Assembly (NCBI GenBank): GCA_964482535.1
Contig: CAYZXU010000066.1
Span: 1 to 13,316 of the forward strand
Length of the DNA: 13,316 nt
Origin: CAYZXU01 sp964482535
GTDB lineage: Bacteria; Desulfobacterota; Desulfobacteria; Desulfobacterales; BuS5
Direction of reading: 5' to 3'
Numbering within the stretch: the first letter of the stretch is position 1; the number at the start of each line of letters is the position of its first letter. Under the pieces are notes generated by a model. The model saw nothing but the letters and a program-made list of their open reading frames with translations, did no database searches and was not told the DNA's origin. Below, in pieces: positions 12,856 through 13,316 of the stretch. A program made the position numbers and the translations under genes.

Positions 12856-13316
12856 GTGCTGAAAATAAAAAATGAACTTATAGAAATAATTTGCAAAAAA
12901 TCTTTCAAGTACAGCAAAGAGCCTGTTTTCAAACTTGTTTCCGGCACAATGAGCTGTTTTTATATTAACTGCAAACCCACAATACTTAGTCCCAGGGGAA
13001 TGTTTCTAACCGGCAGCCTTGTCTTTGATGCAATCAGAGATTATAATGTTTCCGGCGTTGGCGGACTGACTTTTGGAGCCGATCCCATAGCCATTGCCAC
13101 GGCTTTCACCTCTGAGCTAAAGGGGCTCCCTGTTAAGGCATTTTCCATACGCAAAACTCAAAAGGATCATGGTATTATTAAATGGCTTGAGGGGGACCTT
13201 GAACCCGGGGATCGTGTCGCTATAATTGATGATGTGGCAACAACAGGGGGTTCAACAATAAAAGCAGTAAAAAGAGCCGAATCAGAAGGGCTTGATGTTG
13301 TAAAGGTTGTTATACT
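12856..13316 (+). CDS. pyrE: Orotate phosphoribosyltransferase (3' end cut by window edge)
   Basis: Cytoplasmic pyrimidine-synthesis enzyme that joins orotate and PRPP to make orotidine 5'-phosphate. 153 codons are visible, most of a protein of roughly 180-215 residues. Seen are the N-terminal segment FKLVSGTMSCFYINCKPTILSPRG (the substrate-binding region of this family), the catalytic flexible-loop Lys pair in SIRKTQKDHG (residues 97-106) and the PRPP-binding motif VAIIDDVATTGGS (121-133). The start is GTG at 12856, chosen from AAAAGGA 7 nt upstream. It diverges from ftsE. A candidate promoter and a terminator-like hairpin lie in its leader, which recalls known attenuation control of pyr genes in other bacteria. 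The C-terminus is outside the window. Confidence 0.94.
   Translation, partial: MLKIKNELIEIICKKSFKYSKEPVFKLVSGTMSCFYINCKPTILSPRGMFLTGSLVFDAIRDYNVSGVGGLTFGADPIAIATAFTSELKGLPVKAFSIRKTQKDHGIIKWLEGDLEPGDRVAIIDDVATTGGSTIKAVKRAESEGLDVVKVVI

Overview
The window looks like chromosomal DNA of an AT-rich, Gram-negative bacterium. The best guess is a sulfate-reducer-type deltaproteobacterium (Desulfobacterota, Desulfobacterales-like). Evidence for an outer membrane is a TonB-dependent receptor and an FtsEX-EnvC amidase-activation module. The placement is inference, resting on three points: the ftsE-ftsX-envC-ctpA-yibQ gene order, the combination of an ABC_sub_bind-type periplasmic protein with a hybrid histidine kinase and a TonB receptor, and AT-rich spacers. 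No rRNA, tRNA, transposase, phage gene or CRISPR array was seen.

Layout. Positions 1-1406 (minus) hold the N-terminal half of leuS, cut by the window edge. Immediately upstream of its ribosome binding site is a ~100 bp palindromic REP/MITE-like element (1424-1526). Positions 1554-4530 (minus) hold a two-gene unit: a secreted ABC_sub_bind family protein followed by a membrane hybrid sensor kinase with a C-terminal receiver. A 376 bp, very AT-rich divergent region (4531-4906) carries candidate promoters and palindromes. It separates this unit from a TonB-dependent outer-membrane receptor on the plus strand (4907-6826). Together these three genes look like an outer membrane to periplasm to inner membrane uptake/sensing module of unknown ligand.

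The receptor gene runs head-on into the last gene of a five-gene minus-strand cluster; the two stop codons overlap. That cluster reads, in transcription order, ftsE (12589-11900), ftsX (11812-10934), envC-like (10863-9421), ctpA (9390-8020) and yibQ/DUF610 (7863-6823). FtsE and FtsX would form the division-site ABC complex. The EnvC-like protein (SH3b, coiled coil, LytM) is probably a periplasmic amidase activator, because its LytM domain has lost two catalytic-site histidines. CtpA is a PDZ-S41 processing protease, and YibQ is a membrane-anchored divergent polysaccharide deacetylase-like protein. The set points to cell-wall splitting and remodelling at division.

At the right edge, pyrE (orotate phosphoribosyltransferase, plus, start 12856) diverges from ftsE. 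The 266 bp between them contains back-to-back candidate sigma-70 promoters sharing a perfect 14 bp palindrome, then a 13 bp-stem terminator-like hairpin ahead of pyrE that could be an attenuator.

The most unusual items are the element touching the leuS ribosome binding site, the triplicated Shine-Dalgarno-like repeat ahead of envC, the A11 homopolymer inside envC, the pyrE leader hairpin, and the receptor/binding protein/kinase module with its candidate sigma-54 site.
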